Part shown: piece by piece, positions 1 through 7,693 of the stretch
How the letters are laid out: every line of letters begins with the position of its first letter
Numbering within the stretch: the first letter of the stretch is position 1
From: Prevotellaceae bacterium UBA4372
GTDB lineage: Bacteria > Bacteroidota > Bacteroidia > Bacteroidales > Bacteroidaceae
DNA length: 25,391 nt
NCBI GenBank assembly: GCA_002391275.1
Contig: DGSC01000069.1
Location: 1 to 25,391 of the forward strand
Direction of reading: 5' to 3'
Notes under the pieces: generated by a model
Database searches by the model: none
What the model saw: only the letters and a program-made list of their open reading frames with translations
What the model was told of the DNA's origin: nothing
Program-made: the position numbers and the translations under genes

Positions 1-79
1 GACATACAGCCATTTGTGTATTTTATGATATTCCAAGAAACCATAAGTTAGAGAGCCTCTCTCTCCGCACTCCAATAAT

Positions 80-113
80 AGCGGGAGCCAAACGGCTTCC
101 GCTTTTTTATTTT
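80..113 (+). terminator. Rho-independent terminator of an upstream gene outside the window
   Basis: A 10-bp stem (AGCGGGAGCC at 80-89 with GGCTTCCGCT at 94-103, one G-T pair) with loop AAAC is followed by a T-rich run ending near 113. It would end a rightward transcript that starts left of the window. No coding region is evident in bases 1-79. Confidence 0.75.
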
Positions 114-146
114 ACCCACCAAGGTACACCCGCCAATGGTACAAAA

Positions 147-454
147 CAATTCTCTTAGGCGTGTTGGGCTATTCCCTTAGGTGCATTGAACAATTCTCTT
201 AGGAGCATTGAACAATTCTCTTAGGTGCATCGAACAATTCTCTTAGGCGCGTTGAGCAATTCTCTTAGGCGCATCGAACAATTCTCTTAGGTGCATCGAA
301 CAATTCTCTTAGGCGCATCGAACAATTCTCTTAGGTGCATCGAACAATTCTCTTAGGCGTGCTGGGCTATTCTCTTAGGTGCATCGAACAATTCTCTTAG
401 GCGCATTGAGCAATTCTCTTAGGTGCGTTGAGCAATTCTCTTAGGCGCATTGAA
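147..454. repeat. Tandem array of 14 copies of a 22-bp repeat
   Basis: Fourteen units follow each other with an exact 22-bp period and no gaps. Each starts CAATTCTCTTAGG (CTATTC in units 2 and 11), then Y at position 14 (A in unit 3), then usually GCATCGAA, with GTGTTGGG, GTGCTGGG, GCGTTGAG, GCATTGAA or GCATTGAG as variants. The first 13 bases are almost invariant and the last 8 vary. A degenerate half unit may follow at 455-465. The period is not a multiple of three, no gene crosses the array, and there are no unique spacers, so this is neither coding sequence nor a CRISPR. The same repeat recurs inverted at 14307-14394. Function is unknown; a binding-site array or a copy-number-variable intergenic repeat are both possible. 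Confidence 0.95.
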
Positions 455-534
455 AAAGACCCTTAATCAGATTTGTGAAGATTACCAGGCCAAGGAAGGG
501 AAGACATTCGCCAGGGAGGATGGGATATATACGA

Positions 535-565
535 AAAAAGGCTTGCCATGATGACAAGCCTTTTT
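535..565 (-). terminator. Terminator of the tRNA-Pro gene (possibly bidirectional)
   Basis: The arm AAAAAGGCTTG (535-545) is the exact reverse complement of CAAGCCTTTTT (555-565), with a 9-nt loop. On the minus strand the hairpin ends in a T run and lies 10 bases beyond the 3' end of tRNA-Pro. The plus strand also has T residues after the stem, so it may work both ways. Confidence 0.8.
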
Positions 566-574
566 GTTTTGATG

Positions 575-649
575 TCGGGATGACTAGATTCGAACTAGCG
601 ACCCCACGCCCCCCAGACGCGTACTCTAACCGGACTGAGCTACATCCCG
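575..649 (-). tRNA. tRNA-Pro (anticodon GGG)
   Basis: Read on the minus strand, this 75-nt segment folds as a standard cloverleaf. The acceptor CGGGATG pairs with CATCCCG, followed by discriminator A. Next come TA at positions 8-9, D stem GCTC/GAGT, anticodon stem CGCGT/GCGTG with loop CTGGGGG, and T stem GCTAG/CTAGT with loop TTCGAAT. Placing the invariant T33 before the anticodon gives GGG. C1-G72 with A73 is characteristic of proline tRNAs. The CCA end is not encoded, as is usual in Bacteroidetes. An alternative reading of the anticodon as TGG would put C at position 33 and is less likely; both readings give proline. Confidence 0.92.
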
Positions 650-699
650 AATCAATGTGCCTGCAGAAACAAAAGAAATCTTTTTTTGTTTTGCGGGTG

Positions 700-731
700 C
701 AAAGGTAGGCGTTTTTTTTGATACGTGCAAA
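700..731 (-). promoter_or_regulatory. Promoter of tRNA-Pro (Bacteroidetes type)
   Basis: On the minus strand a -7 box TACCTTTG (700-707) fits the Bacteroidetes consensus TAnnTTTG. A -33 element TTTG (728-731) lies 20 bases upstream. It overlaps the opposing aroA promoter. Confidence 0.7.
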
Positions 732-747
732 CTTTTTCCTACTTTTG
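717..747 (+). promoter_or_regulatory. Promoter of aroA (Bacteroidetes type)
   Basis: A -33 element TTTG (717-720), a 19-base spacer and a -7 box TACTTTTG (740-747) match the Bacteroidetes promoter consensus. The predicted start point near 753 leaves a leader of about 28 bases before the aroA ATG. Confidence 0.7.
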
Positions 748-780
748 TGCCGAAAATTATTCACAAAACCTTCTTTTAGG

Positions 781-2085
781 ATGAAAGTACGCGTCACAAA
801 GCCCGACAACCTGACTGCTGAGGTGCTGTTGCCCGCCAGCAAGAGCATCAGCAACAGGGCGCTTCTGTTGGCTGCCCTGAGCGGTGCACCTGTGGCCTCG
901 CTCTCCAACATTTCCGACTGCGACGATACGCGCGCGATGCTCACAGCCCTGACGTCTGAGGATTCCACCATAGACATTGGTGCGGCAGGCACTGCCATGC
1001 GCTTCATGACGGCTTGGCTGAGTCTTGCCAATGGCAAGGACGCTTTGCAAGCGGGCCCGACAAGATTGCTGACAGGGTCTGCGCGTATGTGCCAGCGCCC
1101 TATCGGTGTGCTCGTAGAAGCCCTACGACAGCTGGGTGCCCAGATTGAATACGCCGACGCAGAAGGGTTGCCGCCACTTCGCATCACCCCTTCCCGTTTG
1201 CATGGAGGGACGCTCTCCGTGCGCGGCGACATCAGTTCACAATACGTCTCGGCCCTGCTGATGATTGCGCCCATGCTTGAGGAAGGGCTGCGCCTCAACC
1301 TCAGCGGCACCATCGCCAGCCGTCCGTACATCGAAATGACCCTGGCCATGATGCGTCATTTCGGTGCTCAGGCCCGATGGAGCGACGAGCATACGGTAGA
1401 AGTGGATCCTGTGGCCTATCGCCCGGCGGCCTACACGATAGAGTCGGACTGGAGTGCGGCATCGTATTGGTACGAGATTGTGTTCTTGAGCGACAACGAG
1501 CACGAGACGGCCACGCTGAAGGGGCTCTTCGAGAACAGCCTGCAAGGCGACAGCGGTCTGACGGAGCTTTTCGCACAGCTGGGCGTGCAGGGCATGCCTA
1601 TCTCGCAGGGCACACGCGACCCACGTTTCCTGCTCTCACGCCGAGGCACCGCCCCGCAACGGTTCGAGTGGGATTTCACGCGTATGCCCGACCTTGTTCA
1701 GACGTTCGTCGTAGCTTGCGCCATGCGCGACATTGCATTCCGGTTCTGCGGGGTCAAGAGCTTGCGAATCAAGGAAACCGACCGGATAGCCGCGCTCCAA
1801 CGCGAACTTGACAAGCTGGGCGTCACCATTGAAAACGACGGCGACGACGTGCTCTACTGGGAAGGTTCTCTGCACCAACGGCAGGCATCAACAGCATATC
1901 TCCAGCCAGCTGCCGGCATGGCTGTCGACACTTACAACGACCACAGGATGGCTATGGCCTTCGCGCCATCGGCCATGGTATTGGGAAGCATCGACATCAA
2001 CGATGCCGGCGTGGTGGCGAAGTCGTACCCCCGCTTCTGGGACGACCTGCAAAATGCCGGCTTTGGCATAACTCAACTATCGTAA
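781..2085 (+). CDS. aroA: 3-phosphoshikimate 1-carboxyvinyltransferase (EPSP synthase)
   Basis: Cytoplasmic enzyme of the shikimate pathway, joining phosphoenolpyruvate to shikimate 3-phosphate on the way to chorismate. At 434 residues it has the family's usual length. Visible motifs are PASKSISNR (K21, S22, R26; substrate binding), GDISSQYVSALL at 149-160, MPD (D303), KETDRI (E332) and YNDHRMAM around D387-R389. The PEP-binding loop reads GAAGTAMRF (67-75), where the E. coli enzyme has GNAGTAMRP; I take this as a lineage variant. The ATG at 781 is chosen because the family N-terminus (MKVRVTKPD) begins there and the predicted promoter lies upstream, although the frame is open to an upstream TTG at 718. 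It is first in a rightward gene run, 8 bases before the next gene. Confidence 0.96.
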   Translation: MKVRVTKPDNLTAEVLLPASKSISNRALLLAALSGAPVASLSNISDCDDTRAMLTALTSEDSTIDIGAAGTAMRFMTAWLSLANGKDALQAGPTRLLTGSARMCQRPIGVLVEALRQLGAQIEYADAEGLPPLRITPSRLHGGTLSVRGDISSQYVSALLMIAPMLEEGLRLNLSGTIASRPYIEMTLAMMRHFGAQARWSDEHTVEVDPVAYRPAAYTIESDWSAASYWYEIVFLSDNEHETATLKGLFENSLQGDSGLTELFAQLGVQGMPISQGTRDPRFLLSRRGTAPQRFEWDFTRMPDLVQTFVVACAMRDIAFRFCGVKSLRIKETDRIAALQRELDKLGVTIENDGDDVLYWEGSLHQRQASTAYLQPAAGMAVDTYNDHRMAMAFAPSAMVLGSIDINDAGVVAKSYPRFWDDLQNAGFGITQLS

Positions 2086-2093
2086 CACCACCT

Positions 2094-2399
2094 ATGACCG
2101 AAAAAACACGAACTGCCAGCGAGGACTTCATCTGTTGCGGACAACATGCGGTATGTGAGAAGGAACTGCTTATGAAAGCGGCCACCGAGCCCATCGAGTA
2201 CTTCGACGACGAGGAACTCGACCGTTTTCGCAGACGCAGTGCCGACTCATACACCGACGACGAAATAGACGAATTCCGCGAAGTGCTCTACACAACGCTC
2301 CGAAACGAAGTGGCCGACTGGTTGCGCAGCCTGCAGCTCCGCGAAATCGAATTGCCCGAACAGCTGAGGGAGGAAGCCCTGATGCTCACAGAAGAGTAA
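2094..2399 (+). CDS. Small acidic protein with a Cys-Cys-His-Cys cluster, function unknown
   Basis: A 101-residue cytoplasmic protein that I do not recognise. It has no signal peptide or membrane segment. Near the N-terminus is a cluster C14, C15, H18, C21 (FICCGQHAVCEK) that could bind a metal, followed by an acidic, largely helical stretch (YFDDEELDRFRRR, TDDEIDEFREVLY). It starts 8 bases after the aroA stop, so the two are probably co-transcribed and possibly translationally coupled. Coding status is supported by this tight packing, by the absence of a competing frame and by amino-acid composition like its neighbours. The next gene, porW, starts 136 bases later. Confidence 0.8.
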   Translation: MTEKTRTASEDFICCGQHAVCEKELLMKAATEPIEYFDDEELDRFRRRSADSYTDDEIDEFREVLYTTLRNEVADWLRSLQLREIELPEQLREEALMLTEE

Positions 2400-2535
2400 G
2401 CCAGGCTCGCGACAACAGCCAGAAGAGCGGCTGACAAAGATAGGCGGGAATAGCCAACAGGCTACAAAAAAAACAAAAAATTGAGATAGCCCTCAGACAA
2501 TAAAAACGCCCCTGCGGACGTTAATATACAGAAGC

Positions 2536-5457
2536 ATGATGCGCGCGCGTACATATTATATATATATAGCCCTGTTGCTGACGGGGCTGCTTTTCTCGTG
2601 CTCTACCCACAAGAACACTGCCGGCACACGCTTCTACCACCGCACGACTGCGCATTTCAACACTATGTACAACGGCCGCGTGGCCTTCGACGAGGGCGTA
2701 GAAGCCCAGCAAAAAGGGCATGTCGACAATTATACCGAGCTGTTGCCAATGTATATCGTAGCCGACAAGAAGACGGCGGCTATGGGCAAGAGCAATTTCG
2801 AAACGGCCATCGAGAAAAGCCAAAAGGCTATCAAGAAACACAGCATCAAGCGCAAGCCCAAGAAACCTAACGGGAAAATGTCGGCCAAGCAGAAAGCTTA
2901 CTTTGCCCGACGCGAATTCAACAGCTATTTGCGCCATGCATGGATGCTTTTTGCTGATGCACAATTCCACAAAGGCGAATTCATAGAGGCCGCATCAAGC
3001 TACAATTATATCATACGCCTCTATGCCGACCAGCCGGAAATCGTGAGCGTAGCACGCGCCAAACTTGCCCGATGCTACGTCCTCCTCGATTGGCCATACG
3101 ATGCCGAAGACGTCTTCAACAAAATACGACGCGACAGCATCTCGCCCCTCGGAGAGCGCGAGTTGGCAGCCTCCAAGGCCGCATACTATATAGCCACTGG
3201 GCAATACGCCGAAGCCGTACAGCCTTTAGCCAAAAGCATCAAGACGGCACGGAACAAGCTGCAACGGGCACGACTCTACTACCTCCTCGGCCAGCTGCAC
3301 GTGCAGGCAGGCAACAATCAGGAGGCTTACAAAGCCCTGAAGAAATGTACGCGACTCAACCCGCCCTATGAGCTGGCTTTCAACGCACGCATCCTGCAGA
3401 CCGAGGTCATGGCCAAAGGGCAAGGCAAAGCCATGATTCGGAAACTGCGCCGCATGACCAAGGACCCCAACAACGAGAACTACCTCGACCGCATCTACTA
3501 TGCTATCGGCAACATCTACTTGGCCAGCCGCGACACAGCACACGTAATTGACGCCTGGAAGAAAGGCATTGAAGAGAGCAAGCAAAACGGCTACGCGAAA
3601 GCTGTTGTGCTGCAACATCTCGGAGAACTCTATTGGAACAGGGAGAACTATATCGATGCCACGGAATGCTACAGCCAGCTGGCCTCCATAATCGACAAGG
3701 AACGCGACGACTACGAGGCCATACAGCGACGCAGCAAGATGCTGACAGAGATAGAACCGCACCTTTCCACAGTGAAGCTGCAAGACAGCCTCCAGGCACT
3801 GGCCAAGCTACCCGAGAAAGAATACCTCGCGGCCATCGACAGGGTCATCACGGAACTGAAAAAGAAAGAGAAAGAGCAAGAAAAACGTGAAGCAACCGGG
3901 GCTATGGGTGCTTCAACGTCGCAGGCCAAGACAAACATGGCGGCCAACCCGGCCGGTGCCACAGGAGCCGTCCGACGTGGAACGCAGTCGGCCACGTTCT
4001 ATTTCTACAACCCGCAGACCGTAGCACAGGGCAAACAGGATTTCCAACGCAGGTGGGGCAACCGGCCCAACGAGGACAACTGGCGCCTCAGCCAGAAAAG
4101 TGCCACTATGGGAGAAGGCGTCGACGGCATGAACGAGGAGGAACTTACCGACTCACTGGTTGGCGACTTCGGCACCCTTGACGACGAGATGAGCGAAGAG
4201 GAACAACGGCTGAAAGACTCGCTCGAAAACGATCCGCACCAACGCGAGTTCTATCTACGCCAAATACCTTTCACAGAGGAACAGGTGGAACAGTCCAACC
4301 TCCTCATTCGCGACGGCCTCTACAACGGCGGCGTGCTGATGATGGAGAAAATAGGCAACTATGCGTTGACCCGCAAGACCTTCGACAGGCTCATCACCAA
4401 CTTCCCGGATTTCGAGAAAATGGACGACGTGTACTACCATCTCTTCCTTCTGGCCATGCGAGACGGCAACCAAGAAGAGATGCAGAACTACATGAATCTC
4501 CTGCTAAGCGAATACCCTGAGAGCAAACTGACCCGCACGATTTCCAACCCTCGCTTCATAGAACTGGCAACAAACGGACGTCACCTCGAAGACTCGCTCT
4601 ACGCCAACACCTACGAAGCGTACAAAGAAGGCAGCTACTGGCAAGTAGAACAAAACGTGAAACAAAGCAACGAAGACTTCGAAGACGGTGCACATAGAGC
4701 CAAGTTCCTGTTCATAAGTGCTATGACACAACTGTACACAGGGCATCGCGACTCGTTCCTCGTTACTATGAAAAAGGTGGCCGAGAACTACTCGAAGGAT
4801 GAAATAGCCGAACTGGCAAAGGCGTACGTCAAAGGCATACAGGAAGGACGCCTGCTGGTAACAGACAAATGGGATTCGTCAAACATCTGGCAAATGCGCT
4901 CCGACTTGACAACCAGCCCCGACAGCACAGCCACTGCCGACACGCTCGTAGTCGATCTGGCCAAGCCTTACGTATTCGTGCTGGCCTTCCCGACGGGCGA
5001 GTTAGACACCGACCAGCTGCTCTTCGAGATGGCTCGCTACAACTTCACATCGTTCATGGCACGCAACTTCGACATCGAGATTGTGGAGGCTGGCATCATC
5101 AGTCAGCTACGCGTGACCGGTTTCCAAAGCTACGACGAAGTGCACGCCTATGCACAACAGCTCTACAGCGATGCACACATGCGACAGCGCCTTGAAGGAA
5201 TAAGAGCAATACTCATCAGCGAGCACAACCTCAAGCTACTTGGCACACGCTACAGCTATGATGACTATGCCGAATTCTATGATGCAGAGCTCTCACCTCT
5301 CAAGGTGCCAGAGGAATTAATCTTGGACGAACCTACCGACAACTTCCCCAAGGACATCGACGACGTACCGCTGAGTGAAGAGAAACAGCAACAAGAAGAA
5401 GAGGAAGAGGAGGGCAACAGCAACGAGAATAACAACGACGAGGACTGGATGTTCTGA
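2536..5457 (+). CDS. porW: PorW/SprE-like TPR lipoprotein of the type IX secretion system
   Basis: A 973-residue lipoprotein resembling PorW of Porphyromonas gingivalis and SprE of Flavobacterium johnsoniae, T9SS accessory lipoproteins needed for secretion or gliding. Residues 1-22 form a lipoprotein signal with lipobox LFSC (C22). Residues about 130-400 contain repeated helical hairpins of TPR character (AWMLFADAQFHKGEFIEAASSY is part of one). A charged coiled-coil-like stretch lies at 435-452, and an aromatic motif FYFYNPQTVAQGK sits at 488-500. The C-terminal region (about 810-905) looks like a small alpha/beta domain, then a strongly acidic, Asn/Glu-rich tail follows (943-973). It lies 36 bases before porX, suggesting one transcript. 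No promoter was identified in the 136-base gap upstream. Family assignment rests on architecture and recognition, not on a database search. Confidence 0.85.
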   Translation: MMRARTYYIYIALLLTGLLFSCSTHKNTAGTRFYHRTTAHFNTMYNGRVAFDEGVEAQQKGHVDNYTELLPMYIVADKKTAAMGKSNFETAIEKSQKAIKKHSIKRKPKKPNGKMSAKQKAYFARREFNSYLRHAWMLFADAQFHKGEFIEAASSYNYIIRLYADQPEIVSVARAKLARCYVLLDWPYDAEDVFNKIRRDSISPLGERELAASKAAYYIATGQYAEAVQPLAKSIKTARNKLQRARLYYLLGQLHVQAGNNQEAYKALKKCTRLNPPYELAFNARILQTEVMAKGQGKAMIRKLRRMTKDPNNENYLDRIYYAIGNIYLASRDTAHVIDAWKKGIEESKQNGYAKAVVLQHLGELYWNRENYIDATECYSQLASIIDKERDDYEAIQRRSKMLTEIEPHLSTVKLQDSLQALAKLPEKEYLAAIDRVITELKKKEKEQEKREATGAMGASTSQAKTNMAANPAGATGAVRRGTQSATFYFYNPQTVAQGKQDFQRRWGNRPNEDNWRLSQKSATMGEGVDGMNEEELTDSLVGDFGTLDDEMSEEEQRLKDSLENDPHQREFYLRQIPFTEEQVEQSNLLIRDGLYNGGVLMMEKIGNYALTRKTFDRLITNFPDFEKMDDVYYHLFLLAMRDGNQEEMQNYMNLLLSEYPESKLTRTISNPRFIELATNGRHLEDSLYANTYEAYKEGSYWQVEQNVKQSNEDFEDGAHRAKFLFISAMTQLYTGHRDSFLVTMKKVAENYSKDEIAELAKAYVKGIQEGRLLVTDKWDSSNIWQMRSDLTTSPDSTATADTLVVDLAKPYVFVLAFPTGELDTDQLLFEMARYNFTSFMARNFDIEIVEAGIISQLRVTGFQSYDEVHAYAQQLYSDAHMRQRLEGIRAILISEHNLKLLGTRYSYDDYAEFYDAELSPLKVPEELILDEPTDNFPKDIDDVPLSEEKQQQEEEEEEGNSNENNNDEDWMF

Positions 5458-5493
5458 TTCTAACCTTTCGGCCACCTCTAAATCTAAAGTTCA

Positions 5494-7089
5494 ATGACAG
5501 ACGACAGACACATGAACATGAAGACCGAGACAACGACTAACGGACACCTGCTTTGGGCAGACGACGAGATAGAGCTGCTCAAAGGGCATATTTTGTTCCT
5601 GCAGAAAAAAGGCTATGAGGTAGACACCGTAACCAATGGTTTCGATGCTGTTGACCGCTGCGCAGAAAACACCTACGACCTCATACTCCTCGACGAGAAT
5701 ATGCCGGGAATCAGCGGTTTGGAAACGCTGAACCGCATCAAGGACATTTCACCCACAACGCCTGTCGTGATGGTCACCAAGAGCGAGGAAGAGAACATCA
5801 TGGATCAGGCCATCGGCAGCAAGATTGCCGACTATCTCATCAAACCAGTCAACCCTACACAGATTCTTCTCTCCCTGAAAAAGAACATTCACCAACGACA
5901 AATAGTGGCGGAGCATACTCAAGCCGCCTATCAACAAAGCTTCAGCACGTTGGGAATGCTCATCGACGATGCTACGGACATGGACGACTGGGAGGAAGTG
6001 TACCGCCGGTTAGTAACATGGGAACTTCAGCTCAGCGACGCCGACAGTGCCATGGGCGAAATCCTGGCCAATCAGAAAGAGGAAGCCAACCGCCGGTTCG
6101 CCCGTTTCATCGAGCGCAACTACCTCGATTGGATGGCCAACAATGAGTCTGCAAGCCGCCCGCTGATGAGCCCCGACATCTTCAAACGCCGCGTATTCCC
6201 GCTCTTAGACAAGGGCGAGAAAGTGTTCTTTATCGTCATCGACAACTTCCGTTTCGACCAATGGCGAACCATCATAGGGGAAATCAGCGAGCTGTTTAAT
6301 ATCGACGAAAGCCTCTACTGCTCCATTCTCCCTACAGCCACACAGTATGCACGCAACGCCATCTTCTCCGGACTCATGCCAAACATCATCGCTGAAATGT
6401 TCCCCGACCTTTGGGTAGACGAAGACAGCGAGGAAGGCAAGAACCTGAATGAGGCTCCGCTCATACAGACTTTGTTCAAACGATACCGCCGCCAGCATAC
6501 TTTCTCCTATAACAAAGTAAACGATTCCACGGCTGCAGAGCGTCTCGTGGCACGCTTGCCACAGCTCGCAAAATATGACATCAACGTGTGTGTGCTCAAC
6601 TTCATCGACATGCTTTCTCATGCACGCACGGAAAGTCGCATGGTTCGGGAACTGGCATCCAACGAGGCTGCCTACCGCAGCATCACACTGAGTTGGTTCA
6701 GGCACTCGGCCATCGGAGACCTTTTCAAGTCGCTGGCAAATTCCAACTATAGGGTCATACTCACCACAGACCACGGTTCCATACGTTGTCAGACTCCCAT
6801 CAAGGTCAAAGGCGACAAGAACACGAACACGAATCTCAGATATAAACTGGGAAAGAACCTCGACTACAATCTCAAAGAGGTCTTTGAAATAGCCGACCCA
6901 CACCGTGCCATGCTACCCTCCCCCAACCTGTCTACACGGTACATCTTCGCTCGTGGCGACAGCTTCTTCGCCTACCCCAACAACTACAATTATTACGTCA
7001 GCTACTACCGCGACACGTTCCAACACGGAGGCATATCCATGGAAGAAATGCTGGTTCCACTTATCGAATTGACGCCAAAAAGACGCTGA
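5494..7089 (+). CDS. porX: PorX: response regulator with PglZ-type phosphatase domain
   Basis: Cytoplasmic regulator of the T9SS in P. gingivalis and F. johnsoniae, working with the sensor kinase PorY. The 531 residues show a receiver domain (about 17-135) with acidic pocket D23-D24, phospho-acceptor D67 (LILLDENMPG) and K117 (YLIKP). A helical linker follows, then a PglZ domain of the alkaline-phosphatase fold (about 230-525). Candidate zinc and catalytic residues are D250 (FIVIDNFRFDQW), T281 (LPTATQYARNA), D372 (NFIDMLSHAR) and D426-H427 (LTTDHGS), plus H511. All key positions are present, so the protein should be active. Start choice is uncertain: ATGs at 5494, 5512 and 5518 are in frame, and starting at 5518 would place the acceptor at D59, closer to published PorX numbering. 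It follows porW closely and precedes tsaE by about 70 bases. Confidence 0.93.
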   Translation: MTDDRHMNMKTETTTNGHLLWADDEIELLKGHILFLQKKGYEVDTVTNGFDAVDRCAENTYDLILLDENMPGISGLETLNRIKDISPTTPVVMVTKSEEENIMDQAIGSKIADYLIKPVNPTQILLSLKKNIHQRQIVAEHTQAAYQQSFSTLGMLIDDATDMDDWEEVYRRLVTWELQLSDADSAMGEILANQKEEANRRFARFIERNYLDWMANNESASRPLMSPDIFKRRVFPLLDKGEKVFFIVIDNFRFDQWRTIIGEISELFNIDESLYCSILPTATQYARNAIFSGLMPNIIAEMFPDLWVDEDSEEGKNLNEAPLIQTLFKRYRRQHTFSYNKVNDSTAAERLVARLPQLAKYDINVCVLNFIDMLSHARTESRMVRELASNEAAYRSITLSWFRHSAIGDLFKSLANSNYRVILTTDHGSIRCQTPIKVKGDKNTNTNLRYKLGKNLDYNLKEVFEIADPHRAMLPSPNLSTRYIFARGDSFFAYPNNYNYYVSYYRDTFQHGGISMEEMLVPLIELTPKRR

Positions 7090-7161
7090 CACACAGCTCC
7101 TCACCAGTCAACAGCGCCACACTAACCGCGTCTGACACTACTATCTCATGAATTGATGACT

Positions 7162-7566
7162 ATGAAAAATGAACTTAAAATAACCTCACTCGAAGAGATT
7201 GATGCCGCTGCACAAGAATTTCTGCAGCGCGTAGCGCCGGCACACATCATCGCTTTCTATGCCAAAATGGGGGCCGGCAAGACCACTTTCACGAAAGCCA
7301 TCTGCAAAGCTCTTGGAGTGGACGAAGCCGTAACGTCTCCCACCTTTGCTATCGTCAACGAGTATGCCGGACCAATCTATCACTTCGACTTCTATAGACT
7401 TAAGCGCGTGGAAGAGGCTTTCGACATGGGCTTCGAGGATTATCTTTACAGCGGTGCATGGTGCCTGATTGAATGGCCCGAGCTCATCGAAGACTTACTG
7501 CCAAAAGAAACGGTGCGCGTACACATCCTCGTCGAAGAAGATGGTACACGCACCGTAAGCTGGTAG
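7162..7566 (+). CDS. tsaE: tRNA threonylcarbamoyladenosine biosynthesis ATPase TsaE
   Basis: Cytoplasmic ATPase that works with TsaB, TsaC and TsaD to make N6-threonylcarbamoyladenosine at position 37 of ANN-decoding tRNAs. With this start the protein has 134 residues, slightly short but complete for the family. Visible motifs are the P-loop MGAGKTTFTK (36-45), SPTF (59-62) followed by IVNEY, HFDFYRL (74-80) and the Walker B-like LIEWPE (102-107). Possible starts in frame are TTG 7153, ATG 7156 and ATG 7162; I chose 7162 because MKNELKI matches a typical N-terminus, but 7156 is equally possible. It follows porX in the same direction and converges with the GH125 gene. Confidence 0.95.
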   Translation: MKNELKITSLEEIDAAAQEFLQRVAPAHIIAFYAKMGAGKTTFTKAICKALGVDEAVTSPTFAIVNEYAGPIYHFDFYRLKRVEEAFDMGFEDYLYSGAWCLIEWPELIEDLLPKETVRVHILVEEDGTRTVSW

Positions 7567-7652
7567 GCAGGCAAACTTTATTTGCAGTCTACTTGTATGA
7601 TAATATTGTCAGCGAAGTTGCCCCTCCGCTCCTAATCGGGGTCCTGGAGTCT

Positions 7653-7690
7653 TGACAGGGAACTATGCCTTTGTCATTATCTCCTTTTTA
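7653..7690 (+). terminator. Possible weak terminator after tsaE
   Basis: In the 127-base gap between the convergent tsaE and GH125 genes, TGACA (7653-7657) pairs with TGTCA (7672-7676), extended by GG/CC pairs across a bulge. A T-rich stretch follows (7677-7688). The stem is short and imperfect. No other structure in the gap is convincing. Confidence 0.3.
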
Positions 7691-7693
7691 CAT

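Noticed and set aside
147..454. CRISPR array
   Set aside because: The repeats are directly adjacent 22-bp units without unique spacers, and no cas gene is near.
475..708. Rightward 77-codon open frame over the tRNA
   Set aside because: It consists of the terminator hairpin and the antisense of tRNA-Pro, a common false gene call.
441..1349. Long open frame on the minus strand across aroA and the tRNA
   Set aside because: It is antisense to a clear aroA, crosses the tRNA-Pro gene and part of the repeat array, and shows no protein-like domain.
2437..2444. Minus-strand TATCTTTG box in the aroA-porW gap
   Set aside because: It points leftward into genes on the opposite strand, with no leftward gene to serve; likely chance.
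2505..2522. Small imperfect stem-loop before porW
   Set aside because: A mismatched short stem without a rightward T run; not strong enough to call a terminator or attenuator.
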